Assembly (NCBI RefSeq): GCF_030687715.1
Contig: NZ_CP117445.1
Location: forward strand, 2,228,501-2,292,500
Length of the DNA: 64,000 bases
Direction: 5' to 3'
Source of the DNA: Pseudomonas sp. FP2196
GTDB lineage: Bacteria > Pseudomonadota > Gammaproteobacteria > Pseudomonadales > Pseudomonadaceae
Numbering within the stretch: the stretch's first letter is position 1; each line of letters begins with the position of its first letter. A program made the position numbers and the translations under genes. Below are positions 36,655 through 45,809 of the stretch, one piece after another. A model generated the notes under the pieces. The model worked only from the letters and a program-made list of their open reading frames with translations, was not told the DNA's origin and made no database searches.

Positions 36655-38130
36655 ATGAACAGCCTCAACGATTTGAACCCGGTATCGGTGCTGTATTTCG
36701 GCCCTTACGCCTTTCATCTGCGCCAACGGCTGATCCTCGAAGGGGATCGGCCACTGCGCATGGGCGGGCGTGCGCTGGACATTCTGCAGGTGCTGGTCGA
36801 GCGCGCAGGCCGAGCGGTCAGAAAGGAAGAGCTGATTGCGCTGGTCTGGCCCACGTCGGTGGTTGAGGAGATCAATCTTCGCGTACACATCGCTGCCCTG
36901 CGACGGGCCCTCGGTGATGGTGAAAACGGCCAACGCTACATCGTCAACGTGCCGCAATGCGGCTACTGTTTCGTTGCTCCAGTGCACGGCGACAGTACCG
37001 CGCAAGTGGCCCTGGAAAACCTCCACGTACCGCAACACAACTTGCCTGTGCGGCTCACGCCGGTCACCGGTCGCGACTCAGTAGTGGGCGCGATGGTGCG
37101 GCAATTGCCGCTGTGCCGGTTGATGACCGTGACGGGGCCTGCGGGTGTCGGTAAAACCACGGTGGCGTTGCGCGCTGCGGAATTGCTGTTACAGCACTTT
37201 CGTGACGGGGTATGGCTGGTGGATCTGGCGGTAGTCAACGACGCCACGCCACTGCTCGATCATTTGTTGCAAACCCTCGAAACCGATCTTGTCACGCTGT
37301 CTGCCCGCCACACGTTGTTGGTGCTGGACAACTGCGAGCACCTGCGCGAAGCCTGCAAGGCTTTGGTTGAACGTTTATTGGAGGTCGCGCCAAGGCTGTC
37401 GATTCTCGCCACCAGTCGTGAAGCATTGCAGGCCAGTCTGGAGACGGTGCAGATCCTGCCGCCGCTGGTCATTCCAAAATCCTCGGCGTTGAGCAGTGTC
37501 GAGGAGACCATGGGCTGCTCGGCAGTGCAGTTGTTTGTCAGTCGAGCCCGTGCCCGACAGCAGGGTTTTATCCTGCGCGAACAGGATCTCCCTGCCGTGC
37601 GTGACATCTGTCAACGACTCGACGGGCTGCCGTTGGCGATTGAACTGGCGGCGGCGCACATCGATGCGTTGGCGATGGTCGGGTTGCAGTCACAGCTCGA
37701 CAACTGTCTGCAACTGCTCAGTCATGGCCGGCGTACGGCCGTGCCCCGTCATCAAACCTTGAAAGCTGCGCTGGACTGGAGTTATCAGCACCTGAGCGAT
37801 CAGGAACAACGAGTGCTGCAACGCCTGTCAGTGTTCAAAATGGCGTTTGCCATTGATGCTGCGATGGGGGTGGTCAGTTGCGCGCAATTACCACCGTCGA
37901 CGCTGGCCTTGATCATTGAGCGGTTGGCGCAGAAGTCCTTGCTGACGGTGGAGCGGGGCAGTGCCGGGTTGCGCTATCGCATGCTCAACACGACCCGTCG
38001 TTATGCCCGCGAGCAACTGGAGCGCAGTGGTGAATCCAACGACTACGAGCGACGGCATGCACGCCACGTCAGTCGCAGTCGCAGTCGTTTGGCTTCAGGT
38101 TCGCAGTTGACCGCCCAACTCGTCGAGTAA
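36655..38130 (+). CDS. winged-helix/STAND ATPase regulator, short form
   Basis: 491 residues. An OmpR/PhoB-type winged helix (about 10-105) is followed by an AP/NB-ARC-like ATPase with P-loop TGPAGVGKTT (about residue 157), Walker B TLLVLDNCEHL and sensor ATSREAL. It closely parallels the convergent 936-residue protein but stops where the TPR-like half of that protein begins. The ATG at 36655 gives an N-terminus equal in length to the paralogue; a GTG at 36622 is the alternative. The 3' ends of the two genes overlap by 36 bp. It may be a naturally short member or a truncated copy. Confidence 0.8.
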   Translation: MNSLNDLNPVSVLYFGPYAFHLRQRLILEGDRPLRMGGRALDILQVLVERAGRAVRKEELIALVWPTSVVEEINLRVHIAALRRALGDGENGQRYIVNVPQCGYCFVAPVHGDSTAQVALENLHVPQHNLPVRLTPVTGRDSVVGAMVRQLPLCRLMTVTGPAGVGKTTVALRAAELLLQHFRDGVWLVDLAVVNDATPLLDHLLQTLETDLVTLSARHTLLVLDNCEHLREACKALVERLLEVAPRLSILATSREALQASLETVQILPPLVIPKSSALSSVEETMGCSAVQLFVSRARARQQGFILREQDLPAVRDICQRLDGLPLAIELAAAHIDALAMVGLQSQLDNCLQLLSHGRRTAVPRHQTLKAALDWSYQHLSDQEQRVLQRLSVFKMAFAIDAAMGVVSCAQLPPSTLALIIERLAQKSLLTVERGSAGLRYRMLNTTRRYAREQLERSGESNDYERRHARHVSRSRSRLASGSQLTAQLVE

Positions 38131-40905
38131 CACGCGCACCTTGCGCAAGTCCGGGGTCGCGTAGCCTTCGGTGAAGCGTTGATAGATCGGGTTCAGTAGA
38201 TCCAGCGCTTCGCGGTGGCGGTTTTGCCGTTGCCACAGTTGGGCCAGCGAAGTGGCGCTGCGCAATTCCCAGGCCAGAGCGCCTTGGGTTTGGGCGATCG
38301 AGAGCGCTTGGCGCAATACTTCTTCTGCTTGCCGGGTGTTTTTCGTGTCCGGGCAACCCGATTGGTCAGTCAACAACCGATCCGCCCGAGCGCGCAAAAT
38401 TTCTGCCGTGCTCCAGCCTGCTGCACCGCTTTGTGCCCTTTCAAGCAATGCATCATCAACAAAACCACTGTCCAGCGTCACCATGATTTCCCTGATCAGG
38501 CCGCTGTCATCGCTTGGCATCGGCGCGGCGGTATCGGCGTCGATGACCAGCGCGTAGTGCCGTGCCCATCGATAGAACAGCAGTACCGAATGCTTCTGTG
38601 CCTGCTCCAGCAACAGATGCAACAGCGCGCGGGCGTTTTGCTGATCGCCGTTGTAATGCGCGATCAGGCAACTGGCTAACGCCAGGGTGTAGCAAATCGA
38701 GGTGCCGTGGTTGATTTGCACGGCGATGTCCAGCGCCTGCCGGGCCGTACGCCAGGCCTGGTCAGGGAAACCTTGCAGCCATAACACCCGCGCAAGCACC
38801 GTCAGTGAGGCGACGCTTTGGTCGTACTGCACGCCGAAGCCATGGGTGAAACGGTTGAGATTACCGCTTTGCGCCATGCGCTGAATCACCTGCTCGGCAT
38901 GCAGGCGCGCCTGCGGCTGATCGCCGGCGTAATGCAGCGCCAACACCCGCAGGCGATGCGTGCTCAGCGACAGCAGCGGATCACCGTGCAGGCCGAGTCG
39001 ATCAAACTGTTCGCTCTGTTCCAGCGCCAGTCGATAGTGACCACAACTGAGGTTGACCGCCATGTGCCCGGACACCGCGCGCAGTTGCCCGGCTACATCG
39101 TCAAGTTCCTGCGCCAGCGCGTGGGCGTCGACGAAGGCCGCGATGGTTTCCGGGGTGCCGCCCCAGGTGTGGTAGCAGGCGCTGCCGAGCGCCAGCTTCA
39201 ACGCGATTTTCACCCGAGGGCAAGCCTCATCAGCGTTTTCGAGCAGGGCCAGCGCCTGACGCACGTAACCGCCGTATTCCTTGAGCAGCGACAGCTCTTG
39301 CCACAGCGGCGCCGAGGTCGCGGCCAGATAAATGCCTACATCATTGGGGCCGACACCGTTCAGGCTCCAGTCCAGCGCCGCGCGCAAGTCTTCCAGACCG
39401 CGTGCATAACGCTCGATCCAGAGAGCGGTTGAGGTGTTTTCCCAATCGGTCTGCCCCTGATACATAAGGGCCAGGCAGCGTTCAGCGTGGCGTTCGCGGG
39501 TTTCGGCGAGTTCGGCGCACTGGTCGAGCTTTTCCAGGGCATAACGGCGCGTGGTATCGAGTAGCCGGTAGAACACCTCTTCATCACCGACTTCGACGTT
39601 GAGCAACGACTTGGCGACCAGTTGCGTGATCGAGCCAAACACTTCGTCGGGCTTGATGTGCTGACCACCGATCACGGCGGCGGCAGACTCCAGGGTGAAA
39701 CCGCCACGAAACACGCCGAGTCGACGCAGGCAGGTCTGTTCGCAATCGGTGAGCAGGTTGAAGCTCCAGTCCAGCGTGGCACGCAGAGTGAGATGACGCT
39801 CCACGCTGCTCTGATTGCCGGCGGCCAATGCCGGCAAGCGGCCTTGTAGCTGACTGAGCAAACCGTGCAGGCCGAGCTCACCAACCTGTGCCGCCGCCAG
39901 CTCCAGCGCCAGCGGAATCCCGTCCAGACGACGGCAGATTTCAATGGCATCGGGCAACTCGGCGTCACTGAGTTCAAAGCCCTCGTGAGCCGCCAACGCG
40001 CGTTCGGCAAACAGTTGCAGTGCAGAAAAACTCAACGCCTGTGCTCGATCAAGCACGGCAATCGGTGGCGGGTAATCAAGGGATTCAAGGCGCTGTACAT
40101 ATTCGCCTTCGGCACGCAGGCTCTCGCGGCTGGTGGCCAGTATGTGCACCTGCGGCGCGCCGCGCAAAATGCTTTCGCCGATCAGCGCCACGGCATCAAT
40201 CAGGTGTTCGCAATTGTCGATCACCAGCAGCATCTGGCGCTCGCGCAGGGCGTTGACCAGACTGGTCAGCGGCTCGTTGTCATGCAGTAGAACATCAAGC
40301 AGGGCGGCGAGGTGCGAGCAGATCATTCGCGCGTCGTTGATGGGCGACAGATCCAGCAGCCGAATACCGTCCCGATAGTGGCCGATCATCTGTTCGGCAA
40401 CGCGCAGGGCCACGGTGGTTTTACCGATACCGCCGGGGCCGACCAGCGTGATGCAGCGCTGGCGCGGCAACTGCCTGATCAGGCTGTCGACCAGCGGCTG
40501 CCGGCCGATCATTCGCGTGCGGCGCAGCGGCAGGTTATGCCGCGTGCCGGTCTCGGCGCAGGTGGGTTGTTCGATCAATTGCCGCACGAGCGGTGCGACA
40601 AAACTGTAGCCGCGCTGTGCCACGGTGACGATATATCGCTGGCCAGCCTGACCATCGCCGAGTGCTTTGCGCAGGGCCGCCATGTGCACCCGCAGGTTGA
40701 TGTCTTCCACGACGCTGTCCGGCCAGACTCCGGCGATCAATTGCTGCTTGCTCACGACTTCGCCGGCATGCGCCAGCAGGATCAGCAGAATGTCCATGGC
40801 GCGTCGGCCCAGGCGCAACGGCTGGTCGCCCTCAAGCACCAACCGTTGTCCAGGATGAATCCGATAGGGGCCGAAACCGATGGCCTGATTCGGGGAAAGA
40901 CTCAA
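38095..40905 (-). CDS. winged-helix/STAND ATPase regulator with TPR-like C-terminus
   Basis: 936 residues. It has an OmpR-type winged helix (about 5-100), a STAND ATPase (P-loop VGPGGIGKTT near residue 156, Walker B MLLVIDNCEHL, ATSRESL), an ARC-like winged segment (DWSFNLLTDCEQTCLRRL), and then about 450 residues of helical TPR-like repeats. This is the LuxR/SARP-like large regulator design in which ligand or protein binding to the repeats controls ATP-dependent oligomerisation. No phosphoacceptor domain is present. It faces its shorter paralogue tail to tail. Confidence 0.85.
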   Translation of the reverse strand: MSLSPNQAIGFGPYRIHPGQRLVLEGDQPLRLGRRAMDILLILLAHAGEVVSKQQLIAGVWPDSVVEDINLRVHMAALRKALGDGQAGQRYIVTVAQRGYSFVAPLVRQLIEQPTCAETGTRHNLPLRRTRMIGRQPLVDSLIRQLPRQRCITLVGPGGIGKTTVALRVAEQMIGHYRDGIRLLDLSPINDARMICSHLAALLDVLLHDNEPLTSLVNALRERQMLLVIDNCEHLIDAVALIGESILRGAPQVHILATSRESLRAEGEYVQRLESLDYPPPIAVLDRAQALSFSALQLFAERALAAHEGFELSDAELPDAIEICRRLDGIPLALELAAAQVGELGLHGLLSQLQGRLPALAAGNQSSVERHLTLRATLDWSFNLLTDCEQTCLRRLGVFRGGFTLESAAAVIGGQHIKPDEVFGSITQLVAKSLLNVEVGDEEVFYRLLDTTRRYALEKLDQCAELAETRERHAERCLALMYQGQTDWENTSTALWIERYARGLEDLRAALDWSLNGVGPNDVGIYLAATSAPLWQELSLLKEYGGYVRQALALLENADEACPRVKIALKLALGSACYHTWGGTPETIAAFVDAHALAQELDDVAGQLRAVSGHMAVNLSCGHYRLALEQSEQFDRLGLHGDPLLSLSTHRLRVLALHYAGDQPQARLHAEQVIQRMAQSGNLNRFTHGFGVQYDQSVASLTVLARVLWLQGFPDQAWRTARQALDIAVQINHGTSICYTLALASCLIAHYNGDQQNARALLHLLLEQAQKHSVLLFYRWARHYALVIDADTAAPMPSDDSGLIREIMVTLDSGFVDDALLERAQSGAAGWSTAEILRARADRLLTDQSGCPDTKNTRQAEEVLRQALSIAQTQGALAWELRSATSLAQLWQRQNRHREALDLLNPIYQRFTEGYATPDLRKVRVLLDELGGQLRT

Positions 40906-41262
40906 CAGCTCACTCCTGCGAAATTCTTGTCATCCTGCCCCAGGCTTGTGAAGCATCCGTGAAGGGCAGGGCGGATCAGGGCGTCAGTTGCACGCAAGCC
41001 TTCTAATCCGCAGTTTGCGGACATATTCCTCAGGTTCTGGCGCCAGTGCAACGTGCAGATTGCCCTCAACACTCGAAACGCTGTGGCGTAACTTCCGTTT
41101 TTACACACTGCAATGCCCAAATCACCGCTCTGTGCCACGGACAATTAACAACGATTAACTCGTCTGCGTCCGCTCCAGCCTCAAAACTCCGATCAAACAA
41201 GTTCAACCTCAGGCACAGACCTGATGGCTGCAATGGAATGCACACGTCCGGAGGACGGCGCA
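40906..41262. other. divergent regulatory region
   Basis: About 357 bases between the large STAND gene (minus) and the flavodoxin-like gene (plus). No gene is supported. It contains, at 41143-41162, a 20-bp sequence that recurs inverted at 42421-42440 with one mismatch (see separate entries). Confidence 0.55.
41143..41162 (+). promoter_or_regulatory. shared 20-bp upstream motif, copy 1
   Basis: AATTAACAACGATTAACTCG, 100 nt before the flavodoxin-like ATG. It contains the direct repeat ATTAAC-N4-ATTAAC, a layout typical of AraC-family binding sites. The second copy, with one mismatch, is upstream of the AraC-type gene. Confidence 0.5.
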
Positions 41263-41832
41263 ATGAGCAACGTGGTGGTGGTCTATCACAGCGGCTATGG
41301 CCACACACGCGTCATGGCCGAGGCCGTGGCGCAGGGCGTCGAACGGCACCTGGGCAGTACCTGTCGGTTGGTCGCGGTAGAAGAAGTCGAACGCTATTGG
41401 GATGAGTTGCACCGCGCTGATGCGATCATCTTCGGCGCGCCGACCTACATGGGTAGCGCGTCGGCGGGCTTCAAGCGTTTCATGGAGGCCAGCGCGGCGT
41501 TCTATCTGGCCAAACCGTGGCGCGACAAGGTCGCTGCGGGGTTCACCAATTCCGGCAGTCTGTGCGGCGACAAGCTCAATACGCTGCTGCAAATGGCGGT
41601 GTTCGCCGCGCAACATTCGATGATTTGGGTTGGGCTCGATTTGCTCCCGGCACGTTCGGCGGCCGGGTGCTTTGATGGGCAATTGAACCGTCTGGGCAGC
41701 TCGCTCGGTGCGATGTCCCAATCCAATGTCGAACAGACGCCCGAGCAGGCGCCGCCGCTCGAAGACCGGCGCACGGCGGCCCATCTGGGGGAGCGGGTGG
41801 CACAAGTGGCGCAGCGGTTGAGGCACAAGTGA
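41263..41832 (+). CDS. flavodoxin-like NAD(P)H:quinone oxidoreductase / FMN reductase
   Basis: 189 residues. The FMN phosphate-binding loop (VVVYHSGYGHTRVMAE, residues about 4-19) and the second loop FGAPTYMGSASAGFKRFME (about 55-73) place it in the WrbA/NQO flavodoxin group. GGAGGA lies 7 nt before the chosen ATG; upstream in-frame ATGs are rejected for lack of a site. It would reduce quinones by two electrons. The convergent AraC-type gene and the shared 20-bp motif suggest joint control. Confidence 0.85.
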   Translation: MSNVVVVYHSGYGHTRVMAEAVAQGVERHLGSTCRLVAVEEVERYWDELHRADAIIFGAPTYMGSASAGFKRFMEASAAFYLAKPWRDKVAAGFTNSGSLCGDKLNTLLQMAVFAAQHSMIWVGLDLLPARSAAGCFDGQLNRLGSSLGAMSQSNVEQTPEQAPPLEDRRTAAHLGERVAQVAQRLRHK

Positions 41833-41856
41833 GGAAGGGGGCGATAGGATCGGAGC

Positions 41857-42312
41857 CTACACCGCAAGGCGCATGCCGGCAGACGCTGGCGAAGGTTGCG
41901 ATCTTTTGAGCTTCATATCCGGCACTTCACGACAGCGCCAGGCAAACGGGCTGATCCCTTCGCTACGGGTGAAGATGTGGCAAAAGTGCGCTTGATCACA
42001 GAAACCGCATTCAAGGCTGATCTGCGTCAGGCTCAAGTGAGTGTGCTGGATCAACAGCTTGGCGCGGGCGATGCGCTGAGTACGGATCCAGTCCTGTGGC
42101 GAGAGCCCGGTACTGCACTTGAACGCTCGGGAAAAATGACTGCGTGACAACGAACATGCCTCTGCCAGTTCGGTGACCTCCAGGCTTTCACCCAGGCGAT
42201 CAAGGATCAACTGTTTGACCCGCCGTTCGCGCTGTGGACTGAGGCCGCCGACGCGCTGTGTGCGAGATTCGCTGGCGGGGGCGAGGGCGACTGTTTGTTG
42301 TAAGTGAGCCAT
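41857..42312 (-). CDS. AraC-family transcriptional regulator, short
   Basis: About 151 residues from the ATG at 42312, or 179 from 42396; neither has a clear ribosome site. The C-terminal AraC helix-turn-helix pair is complete: VTELAEACSLSRSHFSRAFK and LTQISLECGFCDQAHFCHIFTR. There is almost no sensor domain, so it may be a constitutive or partner-dependent regulator. It is convergent with the flavodoxin-like gene and carries upstream the second copy of the 20-bp motif, consistent with autoregulation. Confidence 0.8.
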   Translation of the reverse strand: MAHLQQTVALAPASESRTQRVGGLSPQRERRVKQLILDRLGESLEVTELAEACSLSRSHFSRAFKCSTGLSPQDWIRTQRIARAKLLIQHTHLSLTQISLECGFCDQAHFCHIFTRSEGISPFAWRCREVPDMKLKRSQPSPASAGMRLAV

Positions 42313-42420
42313 GGCCAATGTCCGTGTCGGGGGGGGTACGCACGCTGGGTGCTTTCCCCTCTGGTCAAGAAAACAATGTTTCGCGGTGGGTTTCATTGTT
42401 GGACGGGGCCGGAGGACTGA

Positions 42421-42440
42421 CGAGTTAAACGTTGTTAATT
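42421..42440 (-). promoter_or_regulatory. shared 20-bp upstream motif, copy 2
   Basis: On the minus strand AATTAACAACGTTTAACTCG, 19 of 20 identical to the copy at 41143-41162. It lies 108 nt before the AraC ATG at 42312, close to the 100-nt distance of copy 1 from its gene. Confidence 0.5.
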
Positions 42441-42565
42441 GCGCCGCAAAACGTTGAACTCAGCACATCGCTGCAAGTCGGCGACGGGGCGGATCGGCGA
42501 GGATGACGTCTGATAAGAGGCACACGTTCGGTGCCGTCGAAGATCGATCAAGCAAGGGGACTCGC

Positions 42566-43558
42566 ATGACAGGTTCGTTGCACGCTGCATTGGGCACACT
42601 CGGTTTGGCACTCGCGTTGGCGGCCGGTAGTGCTGTGGCACAAGCGCCGCAGGTCGGTACCCAGGCGCCCGGTTACTTCCGTTTGGCGTTGGGCGACTAT
42701 GAAGTGACCGCGCTGTTCGACGGCTACAACGATCTGTCGCCCAAACTGCTTCAGGGCATGAGTCAGGGACAGATCCGTGCATTGCTCGCTCGCCGTTCGA
42801 TTGAAACCCCGGGTGTGCAAACGGCGTTCAACGCGTTTCTGGTCAACACCGGCAAACAGTTGATTCTGATCGACACCGGCGCCGGGCAGTGCATTGGCGC
42901 AACCGCCGGCCAGCTCTCGGCGAACATGCAGGCAGCGGGCTACAAACCGGAACAGGTCGACACCATCCTGCTGACCCATCTGCACCTGGATCACGTTTGC
43001 GGGCTGGTCGACGCTCAGCAAAAGCCACTGTTCGCCAACGCTACGGTGTACGCAGCCAAGGCCGAAGCCGACTATTGGCTCGATCCGCAGGCCTTGGCCA
43101 AGGCACCGGCCGGGGCGAAAGAATTCTTCAAAATTGCTCAGGACTCCACGGCGGCCTACGTGGCTGCCGGCCGCTTCAAGACCTTCACGCCAGGGCAATC
43201 ACCCTTGCCGGGCGTGGTCGAGGCGCAACTCGAAAGCGGGCACACGCCAGGCAGCACCACTTACCGTTTCACCTCGCAGGACCAGAGCATCGTGTTCATG
43301 GGCGACCTGGTGCACAACCTTGCCGTGCAGTTCGAACACCCTGAAGTGTCGATCAGTTTTGACGTCAATAGTCAGCAGGCCATCAAAAGCCGTAACGCCG
43401 TATTCAGCGCTGCTGCCGCCAGCAAAACCTGGGTGACCGCTGCGCACCTGCCGTTTCCGGGGATCGGTCACATCACCGCTATCGACAAACACTTCCAATG
43501 GGTACCGGTGGAATACGGCCCTTACAAACGCGCGGCCAAAGTACCGTTGATCGAGTAA
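42566..43558 (+). CDS. exported metallo-beta-lactamase-fold hydrolase
   Basis: 330 residues with a signal peptide (about 1-25, ending SAVAQA). The metal-binding motif THLHLDHVCG (HxHxDH, about residue 140) and the later Gly-His segment LESGHTPGSTTYRF, VFMGDLVHN and AAHLPFPGIGH supply the two-zinc site of the MBL fold. Periplasmic members of this type act on lactones, phosphoesters or sulphatides; the substrate is unknown. The start follows AAGGGGA by 6 nt. It is the first of a run of six same-strand genes, 54 nt ahead of a LysR gene. Confidence 0.85.
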   Translation: MTGSLHAALGTLGLALALAAGSAVAQAPQVGTQAPGYFRLALGDYEVTALFDGYNDLSPKLLQGMSQGQIRALLARRSIETPGVQTAFNAFLVNTGKQLILIDTGAGQCIGATAGQLSANMQAAGYKPEQVDTILLTHLHLDHVCGLVDAQQKPLFANATVYAAKAEADYWLDPQALAKAPAGAKEFFKIAQDSTAAYVAAGRFKTFTPGQSPLPGVVEAQLESGHTPGSTTYRFTSQDQSIVFMGDLVHNLAVQFEHPEVSISFDVNSQQAIKSRNAVFSAAAASKTWVTAAHLPFPGIGHITAIDKHFQWVPVEYGPYKRAAKVPLIE

Positions 43559-43612
43559 AGTACGGCGCTCTCGCATGACTGCACAAGACCTCCAGGCAAG
43601 GAACACGAGCCC

Positions 43613-44536
43613 ATGAACCGTAACGATCTGCGTCGCGTCGACATGAACCTGCTGGTGATTTTCGAAGCACTGATGTTCGAAAAGAACCTGACCCGCGTCG
43701 CCGAAAAACTGTTCATGGGCCAACCCGCCGTGAGCGCGGCGCTCGGCCGTTTGCGTGATCTGTTCGATGATCCGTTGCTGCTGCGTAACGGTCGCGGCAT
43801 GGAGCCGACCGCCCGTGCCCTGGCGATTCTCAAAGAGCTGCAACCGGCGATGGACGTCATCTCCGGGGCGGTCAGCCGGGCCAAGGAGTTCGAACCGGCG
43901 AGCAGTTGCGAGGTGTTTCGCATTGGTCTGTCGGATGACGCCGAATTCGGGCTGTTTCCGCCGCTGCTGCGCCAACTTCAGGAGGAAGCTCCGGGGATTG
44001 TGGTTGTGGTGCGCCGTGCCAACTATTTGCTGATGCCGGCGCTGCTGGCCTCCGGGGAAATCTCGGTCGGCGTCAGCTACACCACCGATCTGCCGGCCAA
44101 CGCCAAACGCAAGAAACTGCGCGACATCCCTTGCAAAGTCCTGCGCGGCGACGACCGTCCGGGGCCGCTGACGCTGGACGAATATTGCGAGCGCCCGCAC
44201 GCAATGGTGTCGTTCTCCGGTGACTTGAGCGGCAATATCGATCTGGATCTGGCCAAACTCGGCCGTTGCCGTCGCGTGGTGCTTGGTGTGCCGCAGTTCA
44301 GCGGCTTGCGCGCTTTGCTGGCGGGCACCGAAATGATCGCCACCGTGCCGGATTACGCTGCCTGTGCGCTGGTTGAAGGCTGCGCCCTGCGCGCCGAAGA
44401 CCCACCGTTCCCGATTGATGCGGCGCAATTGTCGATGGCCTGGAGCGGGGTGCATGACAACGACCCGGCGGAGAAGTGGTTGCGCTCGCGGATCAGCCAG
44501 TTCATGTCGGCATCGCTGGATATCCCGCCAGCCTGA
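43613..44536 (+). CDS. LysR-family regulator (NodD/LinR-like)
   Basis: 307 residues. The N-terminus (RRVDMNLLVIFEALMFEKNLTRVAEKLFMGQPAVSAAL, helix-turn-helix near residues 24-44) is of the NodD/PcpR/LinR type, with DDPLLLRNGRGMEPT following. The C-terminal sensor domain is complete. It is likely to control the downstream DoxX-ABM-amidohydrolase-YcaC genes or the upstream MBL hydrolase, all on the same strand; a REPIN separates it from the former. Confidence 0.88.
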   Translation: MNRNDLRRVDMNLLVIFEALMFEKNLTRVAEKLFMGQPAVSAALGRLRDLFDDPLLLRNGRGMEPTARALAILKELQPAMDVISGAVSRAKEFEPASSCEVFRIGLSDDAEFGLFPPLLRQLQEEAPGIVVVVRRANYLLMPALLASGEISVGVSYTTDLPANAKRKKLRDIPCKVLRGDDRPGPLTLDEYCERPHAMVSFSGDLSGNIDLDLAKLGRCRRVVLGVPQFSGLRALLAGTEMIATVPDYAACALVEGCALRAEDPPFPIDAAQLSMAWSGVHDNDPAEKWLRSRISQFMSASLDIPPA

Positions 44537-44553
44537 AAAAAACCTGAATCCCC

Positions 44554-44643
44554 TGTGGGAGCGAGCCTGCTCGCGATGGCGCCCGGTCAGTCGACATCAA
44601 GGTTGAATGACACACTGCTATCGCGAGCAGGCTTGCTCCCACA
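44554..44643. repeat. REPIN (inverted REP pair)
   Basis: TGTGGGAGCGAGCCTGCTCG and its inverted counterpart CGAGCAGGCTTGCTCCCACA lie at the ends of a 90-bp unit. This is the common extragenic palindrome of the P. fluorescens group. It lies between the LysR and DoxX genes and may stabilise or end transcripts. Confidence 0.85.
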
Positions 44644-44742
44644 TTGGTTTCAGGTGACTGAAAGAAAGAGAGCACACCTATCCAATTTCTCCCCGCCCCG
44701 CATTGGCATTATTCAGGTCAATGACATTTACAGGGTCGGGTC

Positions 44743-45159
44743 ATGAATGCTTTGCAACGAGACGAACGGGCACGCGACGCCGGTTTACTGTTTCTACGGG
44801 TCAGCGCCGGGCTGTTCCTGCTCGGGGTACACGGCTTGCCCAAGCTGTTGGACTTCAGCGCCCAACTGCAACTGATCGAAGACCCGTTCCACCTCGGCGC
44901 CCACCTGACCTTATGTCTGGCGATCTTCGCCGAAGTCCTCTGTCCGCTGCTGATCGTCGCCGGTGTGCTGGCGCGATTGGCCTGCTTGCCTATTCTATTT
45001 GTGCTGCTGGTGGCGCTGTTGGTCGTGCATCCGCAATGGAGTGTGGCTGAAGGGCAGTTCGGCTGGTTGCTGTTGATCCTGTTTACCACTGTGTTTATCG
45101 CCGGGCCAGGACGGCTGGCGCTCAATATTCGTTTGCCCGGAGTACTGCGTTATGCCTGA
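44743..45159 (+). CDS. DoxX-family membrane protein
   Basis: 138 residues with four membrane segments. The N-terminal RDAGLLFLRVSAGLFLLGVHGLPKL and the following acidic/His loop fit DoxX/YphA proteins, which form small redox-related membrane subunits. The last 8 nt overlap the start of the ABM gene, so the two are translationally coupled. A joint role in quinone or aromatic redox chemistry is inference from neighbours. Confidence 0.8.
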   Translation: MNALQRDERARDAGLLFLRVSAGLFLLGVHGLPKLLDFSAQLQLIEDPFHLGAHLTLCLAIFAEVLCPLLIVAGVLARLACLPILFVLLVALLVVHPQWSVAEGQFGWLLLILFTTVFIAGPGRLALNIRLPGVLRYA

Positions 45160-45778
45160 AGTCCTTAGTCAACAAGCACCGGGGGCTGACGAGACTGTCA
45201 CGCTGATCGTCAAGCACCGGATCAAAGCCGGTTTTGAAGCGGCCTATGAAGCCTGGCTGCGCAATATCGTGCGGGTGGCGGGGCAACGCGAAGGGCATTT
45301 GGGTGTGGACGTGGTACGCGGCAAGCGCGCCGGCCTCGACACTTACACCTGCGTGCTGCGCTTTCGCTCGACCGAGGCGATGCAACAATGGCTGGAGTCG
45401 CCAGAGCGTCAGGCACTGGTCGAAGAGGCCGCACCGATGCTCGCCGATGGCGACCAGACCGAAGTCGCGCCCATCAATGAATTCTGGTTTGCCCCGCTGG
45501 CTGATGCCGCGTCGCCGCCACCGCGCTGGAAGCAGGCAGTGGTCACCTTGCTGGTGATTTTTCCACACACCCTGTTGGTGCCGCTGATCTGGGGGCCTCT
45601 GCTCGCGCTGCATCCGTTGCTTTCCAACTACGTGGTTGCCACGTTCCTGATCACCCTGACCATCGTGTTGTCGGTGGTGTACGTGTTCATGCCGCCCGTG
45701 ACCCGTTTGTTTGCGCCGTGGCTGGAAGCCAGTCAAGCCCATACCCACGTCGAATCTACAGAACACCCGTCACGCTGA
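45152..45778 (+). CDS. antibiotic-biosynthesis-monooxygenase domain protein with membrane tail
   Basis: 208 residues. Residues about 15-105 form an ABM (dimeric alpha-beta barrel) domain: VTLIVKHRIKAGFEAAYEAW with the later GQREGHLGVDVV. The C-terminal part has two membrane helices (AVVTLLVIFPHTLLVPLIWG and a second, about 160-185). This soluble-plus-membrane design is seen in a recognised subgroup of ABM proteins of unknown substrate. It overlaps doxX and is followed 31 nt later by the amidohydrolase. Confidence 0.8.
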   Translation: MPEVLSQQAPGADETVTLIVKHRIKAGFEAAYEAWLRNIVRVAGQREGHLGVDVVRGKRAGLDTYTCVLRFRSTEAMQQWLESPERQALVEEAAPMLADGDQTEVAPINEFWFAPLADAASPPPRWKQAVVTLLVIFPHTLLVPLIWGPLLALHPLLSNYVVATFLITLTIVLSVVYVFMPPVTRLFAPWLEASQAHTHVESTEHPSR

Positions 45779-45809
45779 ACCCCATTCATTTTTTGTCGAA
45801 GGAACTGCG

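Noticed and set aside
41836..41910. Partial REP-like sequence ending in GCGATCTTTTGAGC
   Set aside because: Only one arm is recognisable and it overlaps the end of the AraC gene, so I did not list it as an element.
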